A program made the position numbers and the translations under genes. DNA of 64,000 bases from Chloroflexi bacterium GWB2_49_20. GTDB lineage: Bacteria; Chloroflexota; Anaerolineae; Anaerolineales; Villigracilaceae. The stretch covers positions 1 to 64,000 of the forward strand of contig MGMF01000023.1 of the NCBI GenBank assembly GCA_001796335.1. Reading direction: 5' to 3'. Positions 26,820 to 35,081 of the stretch are shown here, in pieces. The first letter of the stretch is position 1; the number at the start of each line of letters is the position of its first letter. The notes under the pieces are model-generated. The model did not search any database. It saw only the letters and a program-made list of their open reading frames with translations, and was not told where the DNA came from.

Positions 26820-29006
26820 CTATACGCAAGAGTCTTTATTGATCAATTTTTCCTGCAAAGTGTTAGCTTTTTCTAATTTACTTACCCAGCCCAAGCCAAT
26901 TCGTCCACGCTCAGGTTCAATTTTTTGAATAGTTACTTCGATTATAGCGCCTACTCTTAAAACTGCTCCTGTCGGTATTTGCGATCGATGCAGTAGTCCA
27001 TCCTGCTTTACTCCAATATCTACAAACGCCCCAAAATCCACTACATTACGAACAGTACCTTTTAAAATCATTCCGCTCGATAGATCCTCAACAGAGAGAA
27101 CATCAATCCGCAGGATGGGAGTAGGTGTATCCGTACGCGGGTCACGCCCTGGGCGAACAAGCTGTTCCAAAATATCATTCAATGTTGGTAAACCACAATT
27201 TAACTCATTCGCCAAGTCTTTGTGTGTTTTGTTCGCGAGTATTTTATCCAGGGCATTTTTGCGCTCAGCTGGCGTGGATTTTGATGTTAAGCCTGCCATA
27301 TTTAAGATATTTTCAGCAATATTATAACTTTCCGGATGAATAGCGCTCGCATCCAAAGGATTTTTTCCCTCTCGTACCCGCAAAAAACCAGCCGCCTGTT
27401 CAAACGCTTTTGGCCCCAAGCCAGGTACTTTGCGTAATTCAATCCGGGTAAGAAAGGTACCAGCGCTATCTCTATAGGCAACAATTTTATTAGCCAACTT
27501 GGGACCCACACCCGAGACAAAGGTCAGAAGAGCCGGACTGGCAGTATTCAAATCCACACCTACTGAATTAACCACACTCTCAACAACACCATTCAGTGCA
27601 GATATTAATTGCATTTGATCGACATCGTGCTGGTAAAGACCTATACCGATCGATTTTGGATCGATTTTCACGAGTTCAGCCATCGGGTCTTGAGCACGCC
27701 GGGCAATAGATACTGCACCACGCAAACTCACATCCAGATCTGGCATTTCCCCCCTGGCCAATGGGCTGGCTGAATACACACTCGCTCCCGCCTCACTCAC
27801 AATCAGATACTTAACCATTTCGGTGTTTCGGGTTAATTCAGCAACCAGTTTTTCTGTTTCTCTCGAAGCTGTCCCATTCCCAATTGTGATCAAATTTACA
27901 TTATGCCGGTCGATTATTTCCTGCAAAGTTTTCAGAGATGCATCCCATTTGTTTTGAGGGGCGTGGGGATATATGGTGGCTGTATCCAGCAGTTTTCCGG
28001 TAGAATCTACAACGGCTAACTTACTACCTGTTCTAAAGCCAGGATCAATTCCCAACACAACTTTGCCCGCCAGGGGTGGTTGGCTTAACAATGCTTTTAA
28101 ATTGGTTGAAAAAACCTGAATGGCATGACCATTGGCATGTTCAGATAATTCCCGACGAACATCCCGCTCAATGGCAGGCAGCAGGAGGCGACTGGCAGAA
28201 TCCTCAATCGCCATGGCAAGTTGATCGACCATGGGGCTGAGTAGATTGGCAGGATATTCATCTTCGATAACGGTTCGCCAATCCCTCTCTGGAACAATCA
28301 CTTTAACGTTTAAGACATTTTCTTTTTCTCCCCGATTGATAGCCAGGATTTGATGAGCTTGTAAACGATCAACCCGGTTCTCAAAACCATAATATGATTG
28401 AAATACCGCTTTTTCATCGCTCACAGACTCATTTTTTTCAACAAGGAGTGTGGCCCACTTCAAGGCTTTTTCCCGAACCAGTTGGCGCACAGCTGCACTT
28501 TCACTGATAATCTCGGCCACAATGTCGCGCGCACCGCTTAATGCTTCTTCAACCGTATTCACTTGATCGTTCAAATATCCTACTGCGATTGTTTCTGCAA
28601 GGCGATCCCCACGCGGCTGTTTAAGAATGACATCCGCTAATCCCTCCAACCCTTTCTCACGGGCAATCATCGCCCGAGTGCGTCTTTTTGGCTTGTAAGG
28701 TGTATACAAATCTTCCAGAATTGTCATACTTTCGGCAGCCATTATCTTAAGACGTAGCTCGACTGATAATTTTCCCTGCTCCTCGATCGAGGTGAGGATT
28801 GTTACTCTCCGCTCTTCCAAGGTGCGTAATTTTTCCAACCAGGTGCTTATTTGTCGAATCTGCTCTTCATCCAATTCTCCCGTGGCTTCCTTTCGATATC
28901 TGGCAATAAATGGGAGCGTATTCCCTTCATCAAATAGTTCAATGGTCGCGATAACTTGTTTAAGTTGCAGGTTTAATTTTGAAGCTATAGTTTCAGCAAT
29001 TGACAT
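26820..29006 (-). CDS. tex: Tex-family RNA-binding protein (S1 domain)
   Basis: About 728 aa, the usual Tex length. An N-terminal helical region (TLPFIARYRKEATGELDEEQ) is followed by a YqgF/RuvX-like domain (VLGIDPGFRTGSKLAVVD). Next come helix-hairpin-helix repeats (NTASPALLTFVSGVGPKLAN, KVPGLGPKAFEQAAGFLRV) and a C-terminal S1 domain (SGMILKGTVRNVVDFGAFVD). Tex proteins bind nucleic acids and affect transcription or ribosome processes. The start could also be ATG 29027, since neither has a strong ribosome site. Divergent from the MFS gene. Confidence 0.95.
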   Translation of the reverse strand: MSIAETIASKLNLQLKQVIATIELFDEGNTLPFIARYRKEATGELDEEQIRQISTWLEKLRTLEERRVTILTSIEEQGKLSVELRLKIMAAESMTILEDLYTPYKPKRRTRAMIAREKGLEGLADVILKQPRGDRLAETIAVGYLNDQVNTVEEALSGARDIVAEIISESAAVRQLVREKALKWATLLVEKNESVSDEKAVFQSYYGFENRVDRLQAHQILAINRGEKENVLNVKVIVPERDWRTVIEDEYPANLLSPMVDQLAMAIEDSASRLLLPAIERDVRRELSEHANGHAIQVFSTNLKALLSQPPLAGKVVLGIDPGFRTGSKLAVVDSTGKLLDTATIYPHAPQNKWDASLKTLQEIIDRHNVNLITIGNGTASRETEKLVAELTRNTEMVKYLIVSEAGASVYSASPLARGEMPDLDVSLRGAVSIARRAQDPMAELVKIDPKSIGIGLYQHDVDQMQLISALNGVVESVVNSVGVDLNTASPALLTFVSGVGPKLANKIVAYRDSAGTFLTRIELRKVPGLGPKAFEQAAGFLRVREGKNPLDASAIHPESYNIAENILNMAGLTSKSTPAERKNALDKILANKTHKDLANELNCGLPTLNDILEQLVRPGRDPRTDTPTPILRIDVLSVEDLSSGMILKGTVRNVVDFGAFVDIGVKQDGLLHRSQIPTGAVLRVGAIIEVTIQKIEPERGRIGLGWVSKLEKANTLQEKLINKDSCV

Positions 29007-29089
29007 TTTCCGTTTTCCATTCTTCAAATCATGAATAAACCATCGTATTTAAAACCCCTAAGAAGCAAGTAGATTTTACCATGGCCTGA

Positions 29090-29118
29090 TTGACTTACCC
29101 GATTTTATATTGTAAACT
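29090..29118 (+). promoter_or_regulatory. Putative sigma70 promoter for the MFS gene
   Basis: TTGACT (29090-29095), 17-bp spacer, TAAACT (29113-29118). The predicted start is about 30 nt before the MFS ATG, leaving room for its AAAGGA ribosome site. Confidence 0.5.
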
Positions 29119-29154
29119 TTCCTTATTACTTATCCCACACCCAAAGGAATCAGA

Positions 29155-30483
29155 ATGAATAAAAAGCGAAATGCATATCCGGTGTTCGTGATTGTAATAT
29201 TCTTCCTTTTTATATTCCTTCACCAGACAGATAAATTGCTGATTGGCTCACTACAAATTCCCATAAGCAAAACTTTTAATTTAAATGATTTGCAATGGGG
29301 GTTGGTTAATTCTGGAGCATTGATCATCGGAACGATCCTTTACCCAATATGGGGATACTTGTATGATCGCTTTGCACGGGCCAAATTACTGGCACTTGCC
29401 TCCTTTATCTGGGGTGCAACCACATGGTTTAGCTCCATTGTTAGAACTTACCCCCAATTCCTCGGAACGCGCGCCACAACCGGTATCGATGATTCATCTT
29501 ATCCCGGTCTTTATAGCCTGGTGGCAGATTATTTCCCCCCAAAAGTGCGCGGAAAAGTTTATGGAATTCTGCAGGTACCTCAACCACTGGGTTATCTGGC
29601 AGGTATGATATTGGCCTTAATGATCGCTCCAATGTTGGATGGAAAAATATTTAACCTGGAAGGTTGGCGCACAATTTTTTTGATGACTGGCTTTTTGGGA
29701 ATAATAATGGCAATTGTTATTTATTTTGGAGTTAAAGATATGCCACGGGGAAAATCAGAGCCGGAATTTGAAGGCATGCAAGAAGTCGGCCAATTCAAGT
29801 TCTCGATGCGTGAAGCCAAATTGATTTTTAAGAAAAAGACGATGTGGTTTATTTTCTTGCAAGGTTTTGCAGGTGTCTTCCCATGGAATGTGATCACATA
29901 CTTTTTCGTGGGTTATTTATTGACCGAACGAGGTTACGATAATAACTCGGTTTTATTTGTAATGGGACCTGTCATACTTATCCTGTCTCTGGGATACTTT
30001 GTCGGTGGGTCTTTGGGTGATTGGCTATTTAGACGAACCAAAAAAGGTCGCATCATCATATCTTCTCTTGGTGTGATATTGGGTGCATTGTTTTTGTTCC
30101 TGGCATTGTTGACGCCTGTGGATCAAAAAACCACATTCTTTGTCTGGATGTCGCTGACCGCGCTCTTTATGCCTTTTTCCTCACCGAATGTTCTCTCAAC
30201 TATCTTTGATATAACTCCTCCGGAGGTCCGTTCAACTGCCCAGGCTGTGGAATATTTTATTGAGAATAGCGGGGCTGCCCTGGCTCCAATAATTGCCGGC
30301 TCAATTGCACTAGCCACGACTAAACAAACGGCCATACTTACTATTTGCGTTTCCGCCTGGGTTTTATGTTTCTTCCTTTACCTCGGTGCGTTATTCTTTA
30401 TTGATGGTGATATAAAAATATTGCGCACGCAAATGGCAGATCGTGCAGCCAGCCAGAAAAATAATCCCCAGACTGGCATTTAA
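29155..30483 (+). CDS. MFS transporter (spinster/OFA-like)
   Basis: 442 aa with 12 predicted helices. The N-terminal half has FLHQTDKLLIGSLQIPI and the loop-2 motif GYLYDRFARAKLL. The signature ATTGIDDSSYPGLYSLVADYF with KVRGKVYGI follows. The fold resembles spinster-type or organic-anion MFS carriers. The substrate is not deducible. AAAGGA precedes the start. It ends a few bases before the YghO-like gene, so the two are likely co-transcribed. Confidence 0.82.
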   Translation: MNKKRNAYPVFVIVIFFLFIFLHQTDKLLIGSLQIPISKTFNLNDLQWGLVNSGALIIGTILYPIWGYLYDRFARAKLLALASFIWGATTWFSSIVRTYPQFLGTRATTGIDDSSYPGLYSLVADYFPPKVRGKVYGILQVPQPLGYLAGMILALMIAPMLDGKIFNLEGWRTIFLMTGFLGIIMAIVIYFGVKDMPRGKSEPEFEGMQEVGQFKFSMREAKLIFKKKTMWFIFLQGFAGVFPWNVITYFFVGYLLTERGYDNNSVLFVMGPVILILSLGYFVGGSLGDWLFRRTKKGRIIISSLGVILGALFLFLALLTPVDQKTTFFVWMSLTALFMPFSSPNVLSTIFDITPPEVRSTAQAVEYFIENSGAALAPIIAGSIALATTKQTAILTICVSAWVLCFFLYLGALFFIDGDIKILRTQMADRAASQKNNPQTGI

Positions 30484-30521
30484 TCTTGAATGCGTTGGCT
30501 CAAACCAACGCATATTTTCAA

Positions 30522-31667
30522 ATGGATATTATTCGAGTCGATCTTGCGGATAAAAAATTGGTGCACAGATTTTTGCACCTGCCCTTCCGCATTTATAAGA
30601 ACACTCCTCAATGGGTTCCTCCAATGTTAATGGATGAGCGAGCCCGGTTTATAATTCGAAAATATCCATTTTACAAACACTCTCAAGCCGCGTTTTTCCT
30701 TGCCATTCAAGGTGACCAGTCCATCGGCCGTATTGCTGTTTTGGACAATCGCCTATTCAATGAATACAATCATGAAGCAACCGCATTCTTCTATTTATTT
30801 GAATGTGAAAATCAACCTGCGGTTGCTTCAAAACTATTCCAGGCTGCGTTCGTTTGGGCAAAATCACGAGGTTTAAACAAGATCCTTGGCCCCAAAGGGT
30901 TTACCGCCCTGGATGGATTCGGATTGCTGGTTAAAGGTTTCGAATTCCGACCAGCATTGGGAATTCCTTATAACCCCCCATATTATGTCGACCTTTTGGA
31001 AGGCTTGGGATTTGAGATAGCCAGCGAATCTGTCTCCGGTTATATGGATGCTACAATGAAATTCCCACAACGCATCCATGAATTATCCCTACGCATACAG
31101 CAAAGGCGCGGCCTGACCATCGCTCGATTTAAGAAACGTACTGACTTAAAAGCATTGATACCTCAATTAAAAAGTCTATATAATGGCGCATTACAAGGGA
31201 CATCAGGCGGCACACCTCTTACGGATGCGGATGTTAAAGCTCTGACAGCTCAAATCGTGTGGTTTGCAGATCCCTCATTGATAAAAATCGTTCTAAAAAC
31301 AAATAAGCAAGACCCGGATAATAAGCAAATGGTTGGATTCCTCCTGGCTTATCCAGATATCTCGAGTGCTCTGCAAAGGAATGGTGGTCGGATTTTCCCT
31401 TTTGGATGGATTTCAATCTTGTGCGAGCTGAAAAAGACCGATTGGATCAACATCAACGGTGCGGGTTTGATTGAGGAATATCGGGGTCTAGGAGGTACTG
31501 CCTTGCTTTTTAGCGAAATGCAGAAATCGGTTTTCGAATCCGGGCAATTTCATCATGCAGATATCGTCCAAATAGGAGTAGAAAACCAAAAAATGCAGCG
31601 TGAAATGGAAAATTTTGGCATCAGCTTCAACAAATTACACCGCGTTTATCAACTCAACCTGGTTTAA
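30522..31667 (+). CDS. YghO-like GNAT-superfamily protein
   Basis: About 381 aa. The N-terminal block (FLHLPFRIYKNTPQWVPPML, GRIAVLDN) and ILGPKGFTALDGFGLLV resemble the YghO/acyl-CoA N-acyltransferase group of unknown function. A second GNAT-like half follows, ending GLIEEYRGLGGTALLFSEM. The start is uncertain. ATG 30522 gives MDIIRVDLAD, while TTG 30486 would add 12 residues right after the MFS stop. Neither has a clear Shine-Dalgarno. No substrate can be proposed. Confidence 0.65.
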   Translation: MDIIRVDLADKKLVHRFLHLPFRIYKNTPQWVPPMLMDERARFIIRKYPFYKHSQAAFFLAIQGDQSIGRIAVLDNRLFNEYNHEATAFFYLFECENQPAVASKLFQAAFVWAKSRGLNKILGPKGFTALDGFGLLVKGFEFRPALGIPYNPPYYVDLLEGLGFEIASESVSGYMDATMKFPQRIHELSLRIQQRRGLTIARFKKRTDLKALIPQLKSLYNGALQGTSGGTPLTDADVKALTAQIVWFADPSLIKIVLKTNKQDPDNKQMVGFLLAYPDISSALQRNGGRIFPFGWISILCELKKTDWININGAGLIEEYRGLGGTALLFSEMQKSVFESGQFHHADIVQIGVENQKMQREMENFGISFNKLHRVYQLNLV

Positions 31668-31703
31668 TTCCTTTATTACAATAGGAAGTATTGAGGTCTT
31701 ATA

Positions 31704-32535
31704 ATAAGAATCATTACAGATAAAACTGCTGGTTTACCAGCTGAATTAACAACCCGATTAGGTATTCCTGTTCTACTTCAAATTATCATTTTTGGCGAAA
31801 AGTCATTTCGGGATGATACAGAATTGGATACAAGCACTTTCCTTGAAATGCTTCAATATTCTCCTCAATTGCCAAAAACATCTGCCCCACCCCCTCCACT
31901 TTATTATCCAATAATTGAGAAAGCCTTTCAAACTGGCGACACTCTGATCTGCATACATCCATCATCTAAAACAAGTGGCACCATGCGGTCAGCCCAGGTT
32001 GCCTCCCAGGATTTCCCTGCTGCGGATATTCGCATTGTGGATACCCAGACGGTTGCCTGCAACCTGGGGACTTTGGTATTGCTGGCCAACCAATAGGTTG
32101 AAGAAAATATGGATATAAAAGATCTATTAACTCGCATGGATGATTTGATCACCCGGCAGCGAATTTATTTTCTGGTCGACATCCTAGGATACCTGCACAA
32201 AAGTGGGCGGATCGGTGGAGCTAAAGCTCTGATTGGTGAAATGCTGCAAGTCAAACCAATCCTCGCTATTAAATAATGGACAAGTTGAACCTTATGAACA
32301 GCAGCGCACAAAACGCCGCGCATTAGCCAGATTGGTTGAAATTACCCGGAATCAATGTTCACCAGATCCAAAACCCATCTTTGCGTAATGCATACCGATT
32401 CCCCGCAATAGGCACAATCCCGGCTTATGAATTGAAGGGATTATTAAACTATAAGGATATTCCGATCTATGAAATTCCTCCCGCCATCGTTGTTCTTGCA
32501 CGGCCTAAAGTATTAGGTCTTGGTTTCTTTGCCTA
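31704..32535 (+). pseudogene. Decayed DegV-family fatty-acid-binding protein gene
   Basis: The translation tracks a DegV protein end to end: RIITDKTAGLPAEL, then HPSSKTSGTMRSAQVAS, RIYFLVDILGYLHKSGRIGG and finally EIPPAIVVLARPKVLGLGFF. It is broken several times: ATA in place of the start ATG (31704), an in-frame TAG at 32094, a one-base insertion giving TAA at 32274, and a second frame change between about 32330 and 32400. Intact DegV proteins bind fatty acids for phospholipid metabolism. Most of the length survives, so inactivation looks recent. Confidence 0.88.
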
Positions 32536-32570
32536 ACCTTCGCCTTGAATTCGCTCCATAAGAAATAAGG

Positions 32571-32576
32571 TATAAT
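32571..32576 (+). promoter_or_regulatory. Putative -10 box for the glmS transcript
   Basis: TATAAT at 32571-32576 just after the degV remnant. TTGAAT (32545-32550) is present upstream but at 20-bp spacing, so the -35 is uncertain. Transcription from here would place about 50 nt before the glmS ribozyme cleavage site. Confidence 0.45.
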
Positions 32577-32631
32577 CCGAAAACCATTATGGTTGGTCTT
32601 AACCGTAATGAGAACCATCCGAATGGGAAAG

Positions 32632-32855
32632 CCAGCGCATGGACTTTGGTTTTTACCACCAGAGTTGACGAGGATGAGGGTTCCCTGCCTCACAGCAGGG
32701 TTAATCCTGATAAAGATCAGGAGAAAATCGGAAGATCAGCGGAAGCCCTCTGGGATTGCCAGACCCAACACCTTTCCCTCCAAATTATATAATCCGCAAA
32801 CAATCCTATAAGGGCAACCTTGCAGGCAAAAATGTGGTAATGGCAAGTACACTGG
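32632..32855 (+). ncRNA. glmS ribozyme (glucosamine-6-phosphate-activated)
   Basis: Immediately upstream of glmS. Cleavage-site context is A|GCGC (cut expected between 32634 and 32635). The P2 arm runs ACTTTGGT to ACCACCAGAGT. It is followed by the hallmark GTTGACGAGGATGAGGGTT, then a GAGGG/GCCCTC P3 pairing with inserted hairpins (CCCTG...CAGGG; TCCTGA...TCAGGA). The segment ATCGGAAGATCAGCGGAAGC and a distal CTTGC...GCAAG stem follow. Glucosamine-6-phosphate acts as the cofactor for self-cleavage, which destabilises the mRNA when product is plentiful. The 3' limit is approximate. Confidence 0.87.
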
Positions 32856-32865
32856 AGGGCTCCCT

Positions 32866-34707
32866 ATGTGTGGTATTGTTGGCTATATTGGGCCGCGTGA
32901 TGCTGTGCCCATTATCCTTAATGGATTAAAGCGGCTTGAATACCGCGGCTATGATTCCGCAGGTATTGCCATCATCAAAGGTGGTGAGATCAAGATCCGC
33001 CGCGATGCAGGCAAATTAAACCGTCTGGCAGAATTGGTACATAATTCTCCAATTAGCGGAACACCAGGGATCGGGCACACTCGCTGGGCTACGCATGGAG
33101 TTCCGAGTGCACGCAACGCACACCCCCATCTTGGAAATTCTGGTAAAGTGGTTGTTGTCCACAATGGAATAGTTGAAAATTTTCTAGAATTACGCGACGA
33201 ATTAATGAGTGAAGGTACAGATTTTAAATCTGATACGGACACGGAAACCATAGTTCAACTGGTGGAACACCACCAGGCTACCGGCCTTCTTTTGGCTGAT
33301 GCTGCCAGAAATACATTCAAACAGATCCAGGGAGCGCATGGCATCGTCTTACTCTCCGCGGATGAGCCTGACCGTATCGTTTGTGCCCGAATAGGAAATG
33401 CCGGTGGGGTTGTAATTGGTCTGGGTGAGGGTGAGAATTTCATCGCTTCTGATATCCCGGCCATCCTGGATCACACTCGAAAAGTCATTTTTCTTGAATC
33501 TCACCAGATGGCTATTGTCACTAGCGATTCAGTTCGTGTGGAAACGCTGGATGGTACGCCGGTCAACCCTCAAGTCCACACAATCGCATGGAATTCAGTT
33601 TCTGCAGAAAAAGGTGAATATAGACACTTCATGCAGAAGGAAATTCATGAACAGGTACGTTCTCTGACAGACACACTTGCCGGGAGAGTGGATTTTAAAG
33701 CGGGAAAAATCCGTCTGCCTGAGCTAAATCTTACACCAGAGCTTGCCAGAAATATCAATAAGATTTACATTGTCGCCTGTGGTACTGCTGCTTATGCGGG
33801 TATGGTAGGGAAATACCTGGTTGAAAAAATAGCGCGAATTCCCTGTGAATTGGAAATTGGCTCCGAATTTCGATATCGCGATCCGATCATCGACTCACAT
33901 ACCGTGGTTCTCGCCATCAGCCAATCTGGAGAGACAGCCGATACCTTGGCCGCCATGGAAGAAGGTCGTCGAAAAGGAGCCACTTTATGGTCAATTGTTA
34001 ATGCAATTGGCTCCCAGGCTATGCGCATTTCGGATGGTTTTATCGCCATGCAAACGGGTCCAGAGATCGGTGTAGCCTCCACCAAGGCATTCACAGCCCC
34101 TCTGATTGACCAATACATGCTTGCCATTTTATTGGCAGACTTACGAGGGGTCATTGATACTAAAACCCGCTTCCAGCTTGTTTCCGACCTGCGCCTGATA
34201 CCAGACCTGGTGAGCAGGGTTCTGAACTCCGAACCCGAGGTCGAAAAAATCGCCTATGCTCTCAAGGATATTCGTGATTGCTTGTATCTTGGGCGGGGAA
34301 TTAACATGCCCATTGCTTATGAAGGTGCGCTAAAACTCAAAGAAATATCCTACATTCACGCCGAAGGTTACCCTGCCGGTGAAATGAAGCATGGTCCCAT
34401 TGCATTAATAGATGAGAACATGCCTGTCATCTGCCTGGCTCCCAAGGATCCGTGGCACGATAAAATGATCAGCCAGATACAACAAGCCAAAGCTCGCGGC
34501 GGTATCGTGATAGCCATTGCCACCGAAGGAGATGAACTCATTCCCCCGTTGGCTGACCATGTGCTTTGGATCCCCGAAACACCCTGGATGTTATCACCGG
34601 CAGTCATCGTAATTCCTCTCCAAATGCTGGCCTATCATATTGCAGCTTTGCGTGGACTGGATGTAGATCAACCCCGCAACCTTGCCAAGAGTGTTACTGT
34701 AGAATAG
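32866..34707 (+). CDS. glmS: Glutamine--fructose-6-phosphate aminotransferase (isomerizing)
   Basis: 613 aa, full length. The N-terminal class II glutamine amidotransferase has the nucleophile Cys right after Met (MCGIVGYIGPRDAVPI; RLEYRGYDSAGIA). Two SIS domains bind the sugar phosphate (ACGTAAYAGMVGKYLVEK, SQSGETADTLAAMEEGR, EGYPAGEMKHGPIALI), and the C-terminal end is QPRNLAKSVTVE. It makes glucosamine-6-phosphate for peptidoglycan and other amino sugars in the cytosol. Feedback control by the glmS ribozyme in its 5' leader is strongly implied. Confidence 0.97.
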   Translation: MCGIVGYIGPRDAVPIILNGLKRLEYRGYDSAGIAIIKGGEIKIRRDAGKLNRLAELVHNSPISGTPGIGHTRWATHGVPSARNAHPHLGNSGKVVVVHNGIVENFLELRDELMSEGTDFKSDTDTETIVQLVEHHQATGLLLADAARNTFKQIQGAHGIVLLSADEPDRIVCARIGNAGGVVIGLGEGENFIASDIPAILDHTRKVIFLESHQMAIVTSDSVRVETLDGTPVNPQVHTIAWNSVSAEKGEYRHFMQKEIHEQVRSLTDTLAGRVDFKAGKIRLPELNLTPELARNINKIYIVACGTAAYAGMVGKYLVEKIARIPCELEIGSEFRYRDPIIDSHTVVLAISQSGETADTLAAMEEGRRKGATLWSIVNAIGSQAMRISDGFIAMQTGPEIGVASTKAFTAPLIDQYMLAILLADLRGVIDTKTRFQLVSDLRLIPDLVSRVLNSEPEVEKIAYALKDIRDCLYLGRGINMPIAYEGALKLKEISYIHAEGYPAGEMKHGPIALIDENMPVICLAPKDPWHDKMISQIQQAKARGGIVIAIATEGDELIPPLADHVLWIPETPWMLSPAVIVIPLQMLAYHIAALRGLDVDQPRNLAKSVTVE

Positions 34708-34777
34708 CCATATCACCTGCATGGTAAAATGAACAGGTCATAACGTACTCACAATTTAGAAGGTATAGAGGACCTGT

Positions 34778-35077
34778 ATGCGTGAATTCATTGACGGAGC
34801 AGAGGTAGTTGCCCGGGCAGCAATTAGTGCTGGGTGCAATTTCTTTTCTGGCTATCCCATCACACCTGCGACAACCATATTATTACACATGCTGAAAGAG
34901 CTTCCAAAAGTCGGAGGAACAGCAATCCAGGCTGAGGACGAGATCTCAGCCATGGGATTCTGTATCGGTGCAGCGCTGAGCGGAGCGCGTGTTATGACTG
35001 CCACCAGCGGCCCCGGTATCAGCCTCTACAGCGAAAGCATCGGAGCAGCAATCATGTGTGAGGTCCCCATGGTATAA
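34778..35077 (+). pseudogene. Truncated 2-oxoacid:ferredoxin oxidoreductase alpha subunit
   Basis: 99-aa fragment, the N-terminal third of an OFOR alpha (KorA/PorA) subunit: GCNFFSGYPITPAT, IQAEDEISAMGFCIGAA, MTATSGPGISLYSESIGAA. It stops at EVPMV, in the middle of the TPP-binding core. Full subunits continue with a VDVQR-TGPSTGLP block. No gamma, beta or remaining alpha sequence follows, since ygiQ starts 4 bp later. It has an AGAGGA ribosome site and may still be translated but could not be catalytic. It is not a copy of korA at 46.9 kb. Confidence 0.85.
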
Positions 35078-35081
35078 AAAT

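Noticed and set aside
32094-32096. TAG in degV as a recoded amino acid (pyrrolysine)
   Set aside because: The same gene has two frameshifts and a lost start, so simple decay explains it.
32593-32811. Short plus-strand ORFs before glmS
   Set aside because: They coincide with the glmS ribozyme. The sequence is explained by RNA structure.
34778-35077. Functional small protein rather than an OFOR fragment
   Set aside because: It ends in the middle of the TPP-binding core with no partner genes. Nothing suggests an independent fold.
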